Assembly (NCBI GenBank): GCA_045577075.1
Contig: JAZNHR010000034.1
Span: 1-41,358, forward strand
Source of the DNA: SIG447 sp045577075
GTDB taxonomy: Bacteria; Bacillota; Clostridia; UMGS1883; UMGS1540
Reading direction: 5' to 3'
DNA: 41,358 nt
Positions within the stretch are counted from its first letter, which is position 1. Every line of letters begins with the position of its first letter. Shown here in pieces: positions 24,054 to 32,060 of this stretch. Position numbers and translations under genes: made by a program. The notes beneath the pieces were generated by a model, which saw only the letters and a program-made list of their open reading frames with translations, was not told where the DNA came from and did no database searches.

Positions 24054-24533
24054 TCATTTGGAACACGCGGTATTTTTTTCATATTCCGCATCCACAAGAA
24101 GTGCATCGCCTTGGGAGGCGGCGACGGCGAGGGCGTCACACCGGTTATTATTTTCGTTTTCCGCGTGACCCTTGACCCAGACGCAGGTAACGGCATGGAC
24201 GCCCAGTAAGGCGAGAAGGGTTTCCCATAAGTCCGGATTTTGTGCCGGCCCCGATTTTCTGCGCCAGCCGTTTTTCTGCCAGGAAAGTGCCCAGCCGTTT
24301 TTTATAGCATCAATGACGTACTTCGAGTCGCTATAAAGGGTGACGGCGCAGGGCTCCCGAAGCGCCTCGAGGGCGCGAATGACCGCAAGGAGCTCCATGC
24401 GGTTATTGGTGGTTTTTCGATAGCCTGCCGAAAGCTCCTTTTTATGCTCGCCGTAGGCTAAAATAATACCGTAGCCGCCGCGCCCCGGATTGCCGCTACA
24501 AGCGCCGTCGGTATAAATTGTTACATGCTTCAT
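24054..24533 (-). CDS. rnhA: Ribonuclease HI
   Basis: A 159-aa RNase HI that cuts RNA in RNA/DNA hybrids. All four metal ligands are visible: Asp9 (YTDGACSGNPG), Glu47 (NNRMELLAVI), Asp69 (LYSDSKYVI) and Asp133 (NNRCDALA). The basic protrusion region LSWQKNGWRRKSG and the WVKGHAENENN histidine loop are present, as in E. coli RnhA. It starts after AGGA, 3 bp after the upstream pseudouridine synthase gene, and is the last gene of a six-gene minus-strand operon closed by the terminator at 23956. Confidence 0.96.
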   Translation of the reverse strand: MKHVTIYTDGACSGNPGRGGYGIILAYGEHKKELSAGYRKTTNNRMELLAVIRALEALREPCAVTLYSDSKYVIDAIKNGWALSWQKNGWRRKSGPAQNPDLWETLLALLGVHAVTCVWVKGHAENENNNRCDALAVAASQGDALLVDAEYEKNTACSK

Positions 24534-24536
24534 ACT

Positions 24537-25436
24537 TCACATCCTGTTTCCGTCTTGGAATTCGGGTAATACAAAGGTTTTACCGGCTACGCCGGAAAGG
24601 ACGCCGCCGTCTTGAAAATCAAAGCGCACCTTGTAGGCACATAAATCTTGCCCCGCGCCGCCCGAGCCGTATTTTCCGTCCCCTTTTAAGGGGCAGCCGA
24701 TGGAGGCAAGGTGGACGCGGATTTGGTGGGAACGGCCGGAGAAAAGCTCTGCCTCCACAAGGCTTTCCTTTCCGTTTGTGGAAAGGGTGCGATACCTTGT
24801 TTTTGCCGCTTTGCCGCCATTTCCGATGCGGCTTATATTGGTTTTGCCGTCCTTTATAAGGGAAGCGGTGATTTCGCCTTTTTCAGGCTTTGGTACGCCC
24901 TCGACGCGGCAAAGATACAGCTTTCTAACACTTCCTTGCCGAATTTTTTCGTTCATGGCGCGAAGGCCTAAAAGAGTTTTGGCACCGATAACAATGCCCC
25001 GCGTATTATAATCGAGGCGATTACAAAGGGCAGGGGTAAAGCCGTGCTCACCGGACGGAACAAAGTCCCCCTTTTTATAAAGATACCACAAAAAGCGGTC
25101 CACCAGGGTGTCCGTTTTCCGTTTCTCGTCCGGCTGGGACGCAAGACCTGCCGGTTTATAAAGAAGGGCAATATGGGCATCCTCGTATAAAACCGTGACT
25201 TCTCCGGCTTTTTGCGGTGCCGCGGCGGTTTGAAGAAGGGCTTCATCCCCGAAAAATTTCAGTTCGTCCCCCATAGCGAGCCGGGATTCCGGCTTTGGCT
25301 TTTTGCCGTTGACTTTGATTTTCCCTGTGCGAATATATTTATACAGAAGGCTTTTGGGCGCAGTGGGCATAAGCCGGGATAAAAATACGTCTACGCGCCT
25401 GCCTTCGTCGTTTTGTCCGGCAGTAAAAATTCTCAT
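24537..25436 (-). CDS. RluA-family pseudouridine synthase
   Basis: A 299-aa rRNA or tRNA pseudouridine synthase. An N-terminal S4 domain (about 13-60: RRVDVFLSRLMPTAP, LLYKYIRTGKIKVNGKKPKPE) precedes the catalytic domain. The active-site motif is CNRLDYNTRGIVI with catalytic Asp142; the usual HRLD is NRLD here. LLYKPAGLASQ is motif I and GRSHQIRVHLASIGCPLKGDGKYG is the C-terminal motif. The start overlaps the HAD stop as ATGA. It resembles RluC/RluD by domain layout, but the target uridine cannot be assigned. Confidence 0.93.
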   Translation of the reverse strand: MRIFTAGQNDEGRRVDVFLSRLMPTAPKSLLYKYIRTGKIKVNGKKPKPESRLAMGDELKFFGDEALLQTAAAPQKAGEVTVLYEDAHIALLYKPAGLASQPDEKRKTDTLVDRFLWYLYKKGDFVPSGEHGFTPALCNRLDYNTRGIVIGAKTLLGLRAMNEKIRQGSVRKLYLCRVEGVPKPEKGEITASLIKDGKTNISRIGNGGKAAKTRYRTLSTNGKESLVEAELFSGRSHQIRVHLASIGCPLKGDGKYGSGGAGQDLCAYKVRFDFQDGGVLSGVAGKTFVLPEFQDGNRM

Positions 25437-26230
25437 TGGGGCGGAATGTGGCCGACGCCCGGCAGAATGAAATTCGGGCGGTAGGAAACCTCTGCCAGTT
25501 CTTTTTCCCCCGTAACACCGCTGAGGACCAGCACGGTGTCAATTTCCGTCTGGATACCGGAGAGAATATCCGTATCCATTCTGTCCCCGATAATCGCCGT
25601 TTCCTCGCGTCTCGTGCCCAGCTTTTTCATGGCGTGGCGCATAATAATGGGGTTGGGCTTGCCGATAAAATAGGCGCTTCTCCCTGTGGAAAGCTCAATG
25701 GGCGCCATCAGGGAACGGCAGGCAGGTAAAATGCCGCGCTCGGAGGGGCCTGTAAGGTCGGTATTTGTGCCGATGAGCTTTGCCCCCTTTAATACGAGGT
25801 GAATGGCGTGCTCAATTTTCTCAAAGTTATAGGAACGGCTTTCGCCTACGACCACATAGTCCGGGTCATAATCATTCATGGAGATGCCTGCATCATACAG
25901 CGCACCCGTAAGCCCCGGCTCGCCGATTACAAAGGCACTGCCCCCCGGGCATTGGCTCTGGAGAAACGAAGCGGTGGCAAGGGCACTGGTGTAAAAGTGG
26001 GAAGGGTCAATCTCCAGCCCAAGCCGGGCAAGCTTATGGGAAAGCTCTCTTGGCGAACGCTCGCTGCTGTTGGTTAAAAAGAGAAAGTTTTTGTTTTCCC
26101 GGTGTACCCAGTCAAGAAACTTGTCCACACCATCAAGAAGCTTGGAGCCGTGATAGATTACACCGTCCATGTCACAGATGAAGCCTTTTTTATTATGAAT
26201 GGCCTCCAGGTTTTTTGAAATTTCAATCAT
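25433..26230 (-). CDS. HAD-IIA family phosphatase (NagD/phosphoglycolate-type)
   Basis: A 265-aa HAD hydrolase with the C2 cap of subfamily IIA. Motif I is FICDMDGVIYHG (nucleophile Asp20, acid Asp22), motif II is FLTNSSERSPRELSHKL, and the late motif is TAIIGDRMDTDILSGIQTEIDTVLVLSGV, with the motif IV aspartates. The family includes NagD, AraL and phosphoglycolate phosphatases with broad sugar-phosphate or nucleotide substrates. It starts after AAAGGAG, 2 bp after the radical SAM gene, and is coupled to the downstream RluA-like gene. In many clostridia this position after rnc and the radical SAM gene is taken by smc. Confidence 0.92.
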   Translation of the reverse strand: MIEISKNLEAIHNKKGFICDMDGVIYHGSKLLDGVDKFLDWVHRENKNFLFLTNSSERSPRELSHKLARLGLEIDPSHFYTSALATASFLQSQCPGGSAFVIGEPGLTGALYDAGISMNDYDPDYVVVGESRSYNFEKIEHAIHLVLKGAKLIGTNTDLTGPSERGILPACRSLMAPIELSTGRSAYFIGKPNPIIMRHAMKKLGTRREETAIIGDRMDTDILSGIQTEIDTVLVLSGVTGEKELAEVSYRPNFILPGVGHIPPQ

Positions 26231-26232
26231 AT

Positions 26233-27234
26233 TTAAATCTCCTTTCGGATTCCGTTTGCCAAAATATATACGCCCCTCTCCGTGTGCCCCAAGGCAAGGC
26301 GCACAGGATAGTTTGCGGATAGATACGAAAAATTATCCTTCCTTTGCCCTAAAACGAGGGAAACAAGCTTTTCTTCGCAATAGACCGTCGCGTCCCCTTC
26401 TAAGCCCCGAAGGGCTTCTTCCAGGCGGTTTCGCCAAAGGCGCGACCGCACCAGCTCCCCCATGGCAGGGTGATACGCACCCCCCAAGATGGTTTCCCCC
26501 AGCGTTTCCGTTTCCTGCAGACCTATGCGAATGACGCTGACGCCTCCGTCCTCCAAAACGGCAAGGCAAAGGGCCGCCCGGGCAATGGTTTCTTCAAGAG
26601 AAGGGGGCACATAGGTGCCTGCCTCCATTTGGGTACATAAAAGCGTGTCCCGAAAGACAACCGTGGGGTAAATTCGCGCATTGTCCGCTCCCATACGCAC
26701 AAATTCCTGCGCCGTTTCGCGTTCCGTTTCCGCCGTAGAGAGAGGAAGCCCCGTCATCATTTGGAGACCGAGGGCGAGCCCGCCGTCTTTTATGAGAAAG
26801 GCGGCACGGCGCGTGTCCTCCGCCGTGTGACCGCGGCGAGAAGCTTTCAAAACCGCGTCCGACATGGACTGCGCCCCTAGTTCTACCGTTTTGACGCCGT
26901 ATGATTTTAAAAACGCCACCGTTTCCCGGTCAATATAATCGGGCCTTGTGGAAAGGCGAATGCTTTCGACCTCGCCGCTATCGAGAAAGGGGCGGGCGGC
27001 AAGCAGATACGCCTTTTGTTCTTCTTTGGGAATGCCTGTAAAGCTGCCGCCGAAGAAGGCAATTTCCGCTTTTTTTGTCCCGCGGGTGGAAAGTGCCTCT
27101 TTTATGGAAAAAGCGACGCTTTCCGGGGAAGGCGCCGCCTGTACGTTTGTGACTGACCTCTGGCTGCAGAAGGCGCAGCTATGACCGCACCCGAGGTGCG
27201 GAATGAACACGGGAATGTTCATATGTGTTTTCAT
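26233..27234 (-). CDS. Radical SAM protein (Elp3-like family, no acetyltransferase domain)
   Basis: A 333-aa radical SAM enzyme. The 4Fe-4S site is C16, C20, C23 (LGCGHSCAFCSQRS), followed by an Elp3-type radical SAM core: FFGGSFTGIPKEEQKAYL, SIRLSTRPDYID, VELGAQSMSDAVLKASRRGHTAED and GLQMMTGLPLSTAETE. Full Elp3 has a C-terminal acetyltransferase domain, and this protein ends without one. In Firmicutes this family sits next to rnc. The start overlaps the rnc stop as ATGA and follows GGAGGA. RNA modification is a reasonable guess; the substrate is unknown. Confidence 0.9.
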   Translation of the reverse strand: MKTHMNIPVFIPHLGCGHSCAFCSQRSVTNVQAAPSPESVAFSIKEALSTRGTKKAEIAFFGGSFTGIPKEEQKAYLLAARPFLDSGEVESIRLSTRPDYIDRETVAFLKSYGVKTVELGAQSMSDAVLKASRRGHTAEDTRRAAFLIKDGGLALGLQMMTGLPLSTAETERETAQEFVRMGADNARIYPTVVFRDTLLCTQMEAGTYVPPSLEETIARAALCLAVLEDGGVSVIRIGLQETETLGETILGGAYHPAMGELVRSRLWRNRLEEALRGLEGDATVYCEEKLVSLVLGQRKDNFSYLSANYPVRLALGHTERGVYILANGIRKEI

Positions 27235-27908
27235 TGGACGTCCTCCAATGCCGCTTTAGCCGCAGCTTGTTCGGCTGCTTTTTTCGTTTTGCCCCGTCCC
27301 TGGCCTAAAAGCGTATCGCCCAAATGGACGGAAACGGTAAATTCCTTGGCATGGTCAGGCCCTTTCTCATCGATGACCGTATAGGAAAGCGCCGCCGCAT
27401 TTTTTGCCTGGAATTTTTCCTGCAGCGCCGTTTTATAATCCCGCGCCGCGCCGCCGCGAATGGCATCCTCCATGGTTTTTGTTAAAAACGAGAGAATATA
27501 CGTCCGCGTTTTTTCGCGGCCTGCGTCAAGATACAGTGCCGCAATGAGGGCTTCCATGGCGTCCGCCAAAACGGAATCGCGCATAGCCCCGCCCGTGGCA
27601 GCTTCTCCGTGACCGAGGCGAAGGTGGGGGCCGATGCCCATTTTCTTTGCGTGGCAGGCGAGGGCTTTTTCGCATACACTCTGTGCACGCACCCTGGTCA
27701 TTTCCCCTTCGGAAATGGCGGGCTTGCGGCTGAAGAGATACTCACTTACCGTAATGCCAAGCACTGCGTCCCCCAAAAACTCGAGTCGCTCGTTACAGGA
27801 GCATTTGTTTTCGTTTGCATAGGAAGAGTGGGTAATCGCCTCCGTTAGCAAAGCGGGGTTTTGAAATTTGTGCCCGAGCAGTGCTTCAAAAAAGGAAAGA
27901 TCAGGCAT
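27231..27908 (-). CDS. rnc: Ribonuclease III
   Basis: A 225-aa RNase III that cuts double-stranded RNA in rRNA maturation and RNA turnover. The catalytic domain has NERLEFLGDAVLGI (metal-binding Glu/Asp) and DSVLADAMEALIAALYLDAG, the second acidic cluster. The double-stranded RNA-binding domain (about 155-225) contains YKTALQEKFQAKN, HAKEFTVSVHL and GRGKTKKAAEQAAAKAAL. Its start lies inside the acpP end (8-bp overlap), giving the acpP-rnc pair typical of bacteria. Confidence 0.96.
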   Translation of the reverse strand: MPDLSFFEALLGHKFQNPALLTEAITHSSYANENKCSCNERLEFLGDAVLGITVSEYLFSRKPAISEGEMTRVRAQSVCEKALACHAKKMGIGPHLRLGHGEAATGGAMRDSVLADAMEALIAALYLDAGREKTRTYILSFLTKTMEDAIRGGAARDYKTALQEKFQAKNAAALSYTVIDEKGPDHAKEFTVSVHLGDTLLGQGRGKTKKAAEQAAAKAALEDVQ

Positions 27909-28128
27909 GGGATTTAATGTAGGCGACAGCGTCCCCTACAGTGCGGATATTTTCCGCATCCTCATCCGAGATGGAGAGGGAGAATTCATCCTCAAACGCC
28001 ATAATGAGTTCTACGATATCGAGCGAATCAGCGCCGAGGGTGTCAATAAACGCATCTTCTTCGTTGATGCTCGCCGCATCAATACCGAGCTGGTCGGCAA
28101 TAATTTCCGAAACTTTTTCAAATACCAT
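27901..28128 (-). CDS. acpP: Acyl carrier protein
   Basis: A 75-aa acidic carrier protein. The phosphopantetheine attachment site is Ser35 in LGADSLDIVELIMAFEDEF. I start it at MVFEKVSEII (ATG at 28128), 8 bp after AAAGGA; the ATG at 28137 abuts that site and would leave no spacer. It carries the growing chain in fatty acid synthesis. The fab and plsX genes usually found beside acpP are not in the window. It leads the operon acpP-rnc-radical SAM-HAD-rluA-like-rnhA. Confidence 0.96.
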   Translation of the reverse strand: MVFEKVSEIIADQLGIDAASINEEDAFIDTLGADSLDIVELIMAFEDEFSLSISDEDAENIRTVGDAVAYIKSHA

Positions 28129-28172
28129 TGTCTTCATCCTTTCTAATCATGGTGTATGGTAATTACATTATG

Positions 28173-28201
28173 ATTATAGAGGATTCCATAGAAAAATGCA
28201 A
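28173..28201 (-). promoter_or_regulatory. Promoter of the acpP operon
   Basis: On the minus strand TTGCAT (28201-28196), 17 bp, TATAAT (28178-28173). The start near 28166 gives a leader of about 40 nt with an AAAGGA site. It probably drives all six genes to rnhA. Confidence 0.85.
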
Positions 28202-28339
28202 GACTTTTTGTAATTTTTTTCTCAGCAGTGAAAAAATACCGCCAAAGGCTTTGGGTTTTTAAAAAAAATCCGTTCTTATGGCTACCAGAAACCATTTTCG
28301 GCATTGTGAAAGGCTCGCAGAAAACGAAAAAGATTTCTA

Positions 28340-28368
28340 TTGTATTTTCCCGTGTTTTGGTATATAAT
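28340..28368 (+). promoter_or_regulatory. polA promoter
   Basis: TTGTAT (28340-28345), 17 bp, TATAAT (28363-28368). The start near 28375 is just before AAAGGA and the polA start. The remainder of the divergent gap (28202-28339) shows no gene or obvious hairpin. Confidence 0.8.
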
Positions 28369-28401
28369 TGAAACAGAAAGAATCTGGAAAGGATTTATAC
28401 G

Positions 28402-30897
28402 ATGAAATTACTGATACTGGACGGAAACAGCATCTTAAACCGGGCATTTTACGCCATTCCCCACCTGACTGCCCCGGACGGGCTCCATACGGGCGGCATC
28501 TACGGGTTTTTGGTTACATTTTTAAGGACGTTAAAAGCAGAAAACCCGGAGCGCGTTGCGGTGGCGTTTGACCTGCCCGCGCCCACCTTTCGGCATAAAG
28601 CTTACAGCGAATACAAGGCTACAAGGCACAAAATGCCTTCGGAGCTTGCCGAGCAGATGCCTGTTTTAAAAGAAATCCTTTCTATTATGGAGATTCCCAT
28701 TTTGGAGCTGGAAGGCTATGAGGCGGACGATATTATCGGCACCGTCTCCCGTCTTTGTGAGGAGGAAGGGATGGATTGCCGCATCCTGACGGGGGATAGG
28801 GACGACCTGCAGCTTGCAAGCGAAAAAACCCACATTCTCCTAACGACCACAAAGGGCGGCAAAACGGAAACGGTGGAATACGACGGCAAAGCCGTCGAGG
28901 AAAAATACGGCTTGAGCCCCGAAGGGCTTATCGAGGTCAAGGGGCTTATGGGAGATACGTCCGACAATATTCCCGGCGTTCGCGGGATTGGCGAGAAAAC
29001 GGCGCTTTCCCTGATTCAAAAGTATAAAACCGTGGAAGGCGTGTATGAAAATTTAGGGGACATGAAGGGCGCACAGCTGACAAAGCTGACTGAGGGGCGC
29101 GACATGGCGTTTTTAAGCCGGGAGCTTGGCAGAATTTGCCGCGAAGTCCCCATTTCCCATGACCTTTCTGCCCTTTCCGTAAAGGACTATGATAAGGACG
29201 CCCTTGGCAAAATGTTCCGCCGCCTCGAGTTTCGTGCGCTTTCCGAGGAGCTTGCCTTGCCCGAGGAGAAAAAAGAGGAATTTGCCGCCGAGGCACTTCC
29301 TTATGACGGGAGCCTGGAACGGGCGGAAACCCTGTACGTCCTAAAAGAAGGCGAGCAGTTTTATGCCGCCAAAGGGGAGACGGTTTTTGCCCTTTCGGGG
29401 GAAGAGGCACTTTCTCTTTTGAGAGAAAAGCCTATGGCCGGCCACGGCATAAAGGAAATCATGGTTTTTCTTCTTAAAAACGGGATTTTGCCAAAGGCTG
29501 CGGCATTTGATACGGAAATTGCGGCGTATATCCTAGACCCTGCCCAAAGCCGCTACGATATAAAGCATTTGTGCGAAACCTATCTCGGCAAGCGGCCGGC
29601 TACACTTGCCGCCGCCTGTATTTTGCTGCCTGATTTAATCGAAGTCTTAAAAAAGGAAATGGAAGAGAGGGCGCAGACGGCGCTGTACTTTGATTTGGAA
29701 TTACCCACTGTGCGCGCCCTTGCCGAAATGGAGCACGAAGGGATTTTGGCAAAAGGGGAACAGCTTGCCGCCCTATCGGAAACGCTTTCACAAGGAATCG
29801 AGGGGCTTGAAACCGCGATTTATGCTGCTGCAGGGGAAGTTTTTAACGTGCAGTCTCCCAAACAGCTCGGGGTGATTTTATTTGAAAAGCTGGGTCTGCC
29901 GGCGGCAAAGAAGACGAAAACCGGGTATTCCACCGATGCAGCAGTCCTTGAAAAGCTCCGCCAAAAGCATCCTATTATTGAGGATATTCTCGAATATAGA
30001 CAGCTTGCAAAGCTAAAGTCTACCTACGCAGAGGGGCTTTTACCCATGATAAATAAGGAGACGGGGCGTATTCATTCCACCTTCCACCAAACTGTGACGG
30101 CAACGGGACGCCTTTCCTCCTCTGACCCCAACCTCCAGAACATCCCCGTAAAAACGGAACTGGGACGGGAAATCCGCAAGGTGTTTGCGGCAAAGGACGG
30201 CTTTGTACTCGTGGATGCAGACTATTCCCAGATTGAGCTGCGCGTCCTTGCCCATATGTCAGGGGACGCGCGTATGCAGGAGGCGTTTCGGGAAAACGCG
30301 GATATTCATACGAAAACGGCGGCGCAGATTTTTGGCGTTGCGGAACACATGGTCACGCCAGAGATGCGTATGCGCGCCAAAACTATAAACTTTGGCATTA
30401 TTTACGGCATGGGCGATTTTACCCTTGCCTCGGATTTAAAGACGAGCCGCAAAGAAGCGAAAAATTATATTGACAGCTATTTTTATACCTATGGCGGCGT
30501 CCGTGATTTTATGGAGCAGGCAAAGGACTTTGCGCGGGAAAACGGGTTTGTTAAAACCATGCTGGGAAGAAGACGGTATGTGCCGGAAATGCAGTCCGCA
30601 AACTTTAACGTGCGCGCCTTTGGAGAACGGGTGGCGATGAACGCACCGATTCAAGGCTCTGCGGCGGACATTATAAAGCTTGCCATGCTAAAGGTGGCGG
30701 ACGCCCTGAGGCGGGAAGTGCCCGAGGCGCACCTTGTACTGCAGGTGCACGATGAGCTTTTGGTGGAAGCGCCGGAAGGGGAGGCAGAAAAGGTTGCCGC
30801 CCTTATGAAACGGGAAATGGAAAGCGCCATAGACATGGCGGTGCCCCTCTTAGCAGAAGTCGGGTACGGAAAAAGCTGGTATGCGGCAAAGCCGTAA
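28402..30897 (+). CDS. polA: DNA polymerase I
   Basis: An 831-aa polymerase for Okazaki-fragment maturation and repair. Residues 1 to about 290 are the 5'-nuclease domain (LLILDGNSILNRAFYA, EGYEADDIIGT, LTGDRDDLQL, GLMGDTSDNIPGVRGIGEKTA). Residues about 310-450 are the 3'-5' exonuclease fold without the catalytic DxE motif, so proofreading is absent, as in Bacillus and Thermus. The polymerase domain has motif A VDADYSQIELR (Asp607), motif B RMRAKTINFGIIYGM and motif C QVHDELLVEAP (Asp784). It has its own promoter and is followed 11 bp later by coaE. Confidence 0.97.
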   Translation: MKLLILDGNSILNRAFYAIPHLTAPDGLHTGGIYGFLVTFLRTLKAENPERVAVAFDLPAPTFRHKAYSEYKATRHKMPSELAEQMPVLKEILSIMEIPILELEGYEADDIIGTVSRLCEEEGMDCRILTGDRDDLQLASEKTHILLTTTKGGKTETVEYDGKAVEEKYGLSPEGLIEVKGLMGDTSDNIPGVRGIGEKTALSLIQKYKTVEGVYENLGDMKGAQLTKLTEGRDMAFLSRELGRICREVPISHDLSALSVKDYDKDALGKMFRRLEFRALSEELALPEEKKEEFAAEALPYDGSLERAETLYVLKEGEQFYAAKGETVFALSGEEALSLLREKPMAGHGIKEIMVFLLKNGILPKAAAFDTEIAAYILDPAQSRYDIKHLCETYLGKRPATLAAACILLPDLIEVLKKEMEERAQTALYFDLELPTVRALAEMEHEGILAKGEQLAALSETLSQGIEGLETAIYAAAGEVFNVQSPKQLGVILFEKLGLPAAKKTKTGYSTDAAVLEKLRQKHPIIEDILEYRQLAKLKSTYAEGLLPMINKETGRIHSTFHQTVTATGRLSSSDPNLQNIPVKTELGREIRKVFAAKDGFVLVDADYSQIELRVLAHMSGDARMQEAFRENADIHTKTAAQIFGVAEHMVTPEMRMRAKTINFGIIYGMGDFTLASDLKTSRKEAKNYIDSYFYTYGGVRDFMEQAKDFARENGFVKTMLGRRRYVPEMQSANFNVRAFGERVAMNAPIQGSAADIIKLAMLKVADALRREVPEAHLVLQVHDELLVEAPEGEAEKVAALMKREMESAIDMAVPLLAEVGYGKSWYAAKP

Positions 30898-30908
30898 AAG
30901 GAGAACAA

Positions 30909-31481
30909 ATGAAAATTTGGCTGACAGGCGGCAGCGGCAGCGGGAAAAGCGTAGTCGCCGCCCGGTTTCGGGATTTTGGCTATACAGTGATAGATGCAGA
31001 TAAGATTGCCCGGCAGGTCGTTTCGCCGGGAGAAGACGCGTATGGGGAAATTCTGGCGTACTTCGGGAAAGACTTCCTCTTGCCGGACGGCGCGCTAGAC
31101 CGCAAAAAGCTCGGCGCCGCCGTATTTGCTGACAAAGAAAAGCTCGGGGTACTAAACGCCATTACCCATAAGTATATTATAAAGGAAATGATGCGTTTGG
31201 GCGAAGGGGAGAAAAATGCTCTTTTTGACGCGCCCCTTCGAAATACCTTCGGCGTCCCGTGTGACAAAACCCTCTACGTCACCGCCCCAAAAGAAGAAAG
31301 AATTGCCCGGATTATGGCACGGGACGGGATTTGCCGCAGGGACGCGGAAAACAGAATCGGGGCGCAGAGTGACGATGCCTTATACCGCGCATCTTGCGAC
31401 GCAGTCCTCGAAAATGACGGAGATATAGAAACGCTTTACAAAAAAGCGGATGCATTTATAAAGGAATGGTACACCACTTGA
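30909..31481 (+). CDS. coaE: Dephospho-CoA kinase
   Basis: A 190-aa P-loop kinase for the last step of coenzyme A synthesis. The P-loop is TGGSGSGKSVVAARF (residues 5-19), followed by the conserved VIDADKIARQVVSPG and later FDAPL and the lid RIARIMARDGICRRDAENRI. The start follows AAAGGAG. The polA-coaE pairing is common in Firmicutes. Its stop overlaps the TTG start of the next gene (TTGA). Confidence 0.95.
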   Translation: MKIWLTGGSGSGKSVVAARFRDFGYTVIDADKIARQVVSPGEDAYGEILAYFGKDFLLPDGALDRKKLGAAVFADKEKLGVLNAITHKYIIKEMMRLGEGEKNALFDAPLRNTFGVPCDKTLYVTAPKEERIARIMARDGICRRDAENRIGAQSDDALYRASCDAVLENDGDIETLYKKADAFIKEWYTT

Positions 31482-32032
31482 AAAGAAAACCGAAGGGCTG
31501 TCTTTGGCGGCTCGTTTTATGGATGATTTTAGTATGCGCCCTGCTCTGGGGCGTAAAATGGGGCATGGCGCGGCTGTTTCCTAAGCCTTATAGCGACTTG
31601 GTGCGGGAAAGCGCAGCGGAAAGCGGCACTTCGCCCGCTCTTTTGTATGCCGTGATGAAGGCGGAAAGTAATTTTGACCCTTCTGCCGTTTCCAAAAAAG
31701 GGGCACTTGGTCTTATGCAAATGCTCCCCGAGACCGGGGCGTGGTGCGCGGAAAAAATGGGGCGGAATGTCCCCAATTTAGAAGAGCCTGCGGACAGCAT
31801 TCCCCTGGGCGCGTATTATATCGGCTACCTTCTCTCGCTGTATGACGGGGACGAGAAGTGCGCCGTCGCCGCCTATAACGCCGGGCAAGGCAGGGTAGAC
31901 GGGTGGCTTTCAGACGCACGCTATTCTCCTGACGGCAAAACCCTTACCGAAATCCCCTTTCCCGAAACGGAAAAGTATGTAAAAAAAGTAATGCTGTATA
32001 AGAAAATATACGAAAAAAGAATGGGCGAATAA
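31478..32032 (+). CDS. Membrane-anchored lytic transglycosylase (SLT domain)
   Basis: A 184-aa protein with a basic start, one membrane span (about residues 9-30) and an extracellular soluble lytic transglycosylase domain: TSPALLYAVMKAESNFDP (catalytic Glu63), SKKGALGLMQMLPET and AVAAYNAGQGRV, the goose-lysozyme-like motifs. It cleaves peptidoglycan glycan strands with anhydro-muramic product. Start choice: TTG at 31478, overlapping the coaE stop (TTGA) 12 bp after AGGA. An ATG at 31466 abuts AAGGA with no spacer and would add four residues. Partner enzymes are not visible. Confidence 0.93.
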   Translation: MKRKPKGCLWRLVLWMILVCALLWGVKWGMARLFPKPYSDLVRESAAESGTSPALLYAVMKAESNFDPSAVSKKGALGLMQMLPETGAWCAEKMGRNVPNLEEPADSIPLGAYYIGYLLSLYDGDEKCAVAAYNAGQGRVDGWLSDARYSPDGKTLTEIPFPETEKYVKKVMLYKKIYEKRMGE

Positions 32033-32035
32033 AAA

Positions 32036-32057
32036 GGCGGCAGGATTTCCTGCCGTC
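32036..32057. terminator. Bidirectional terminator after the transglycosylase and YyaL-type genes
   Basis: GGCGGCAGG (32036-32044) pairs with CCTGCCGTC (32049-32057, one G-T) around a 4-nt loop. On the minus strand the hairpin is followed by a clear T-run (CCTTTTTATT), so it mainly ends the DUF255 gene; on the plus strand the run is weaker. Confidence 0.85.
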
Positions 32058-32060
32058 TTG

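Noticed and set aside
29300..29760. A broken proofreading domain in PolA as a sign of gene decay
   Set aside because: Loss of the 3'-5' exonuclease residues is normal in many Firmicute PolA proteins, and the reading frame and polymerase motifs are intact.
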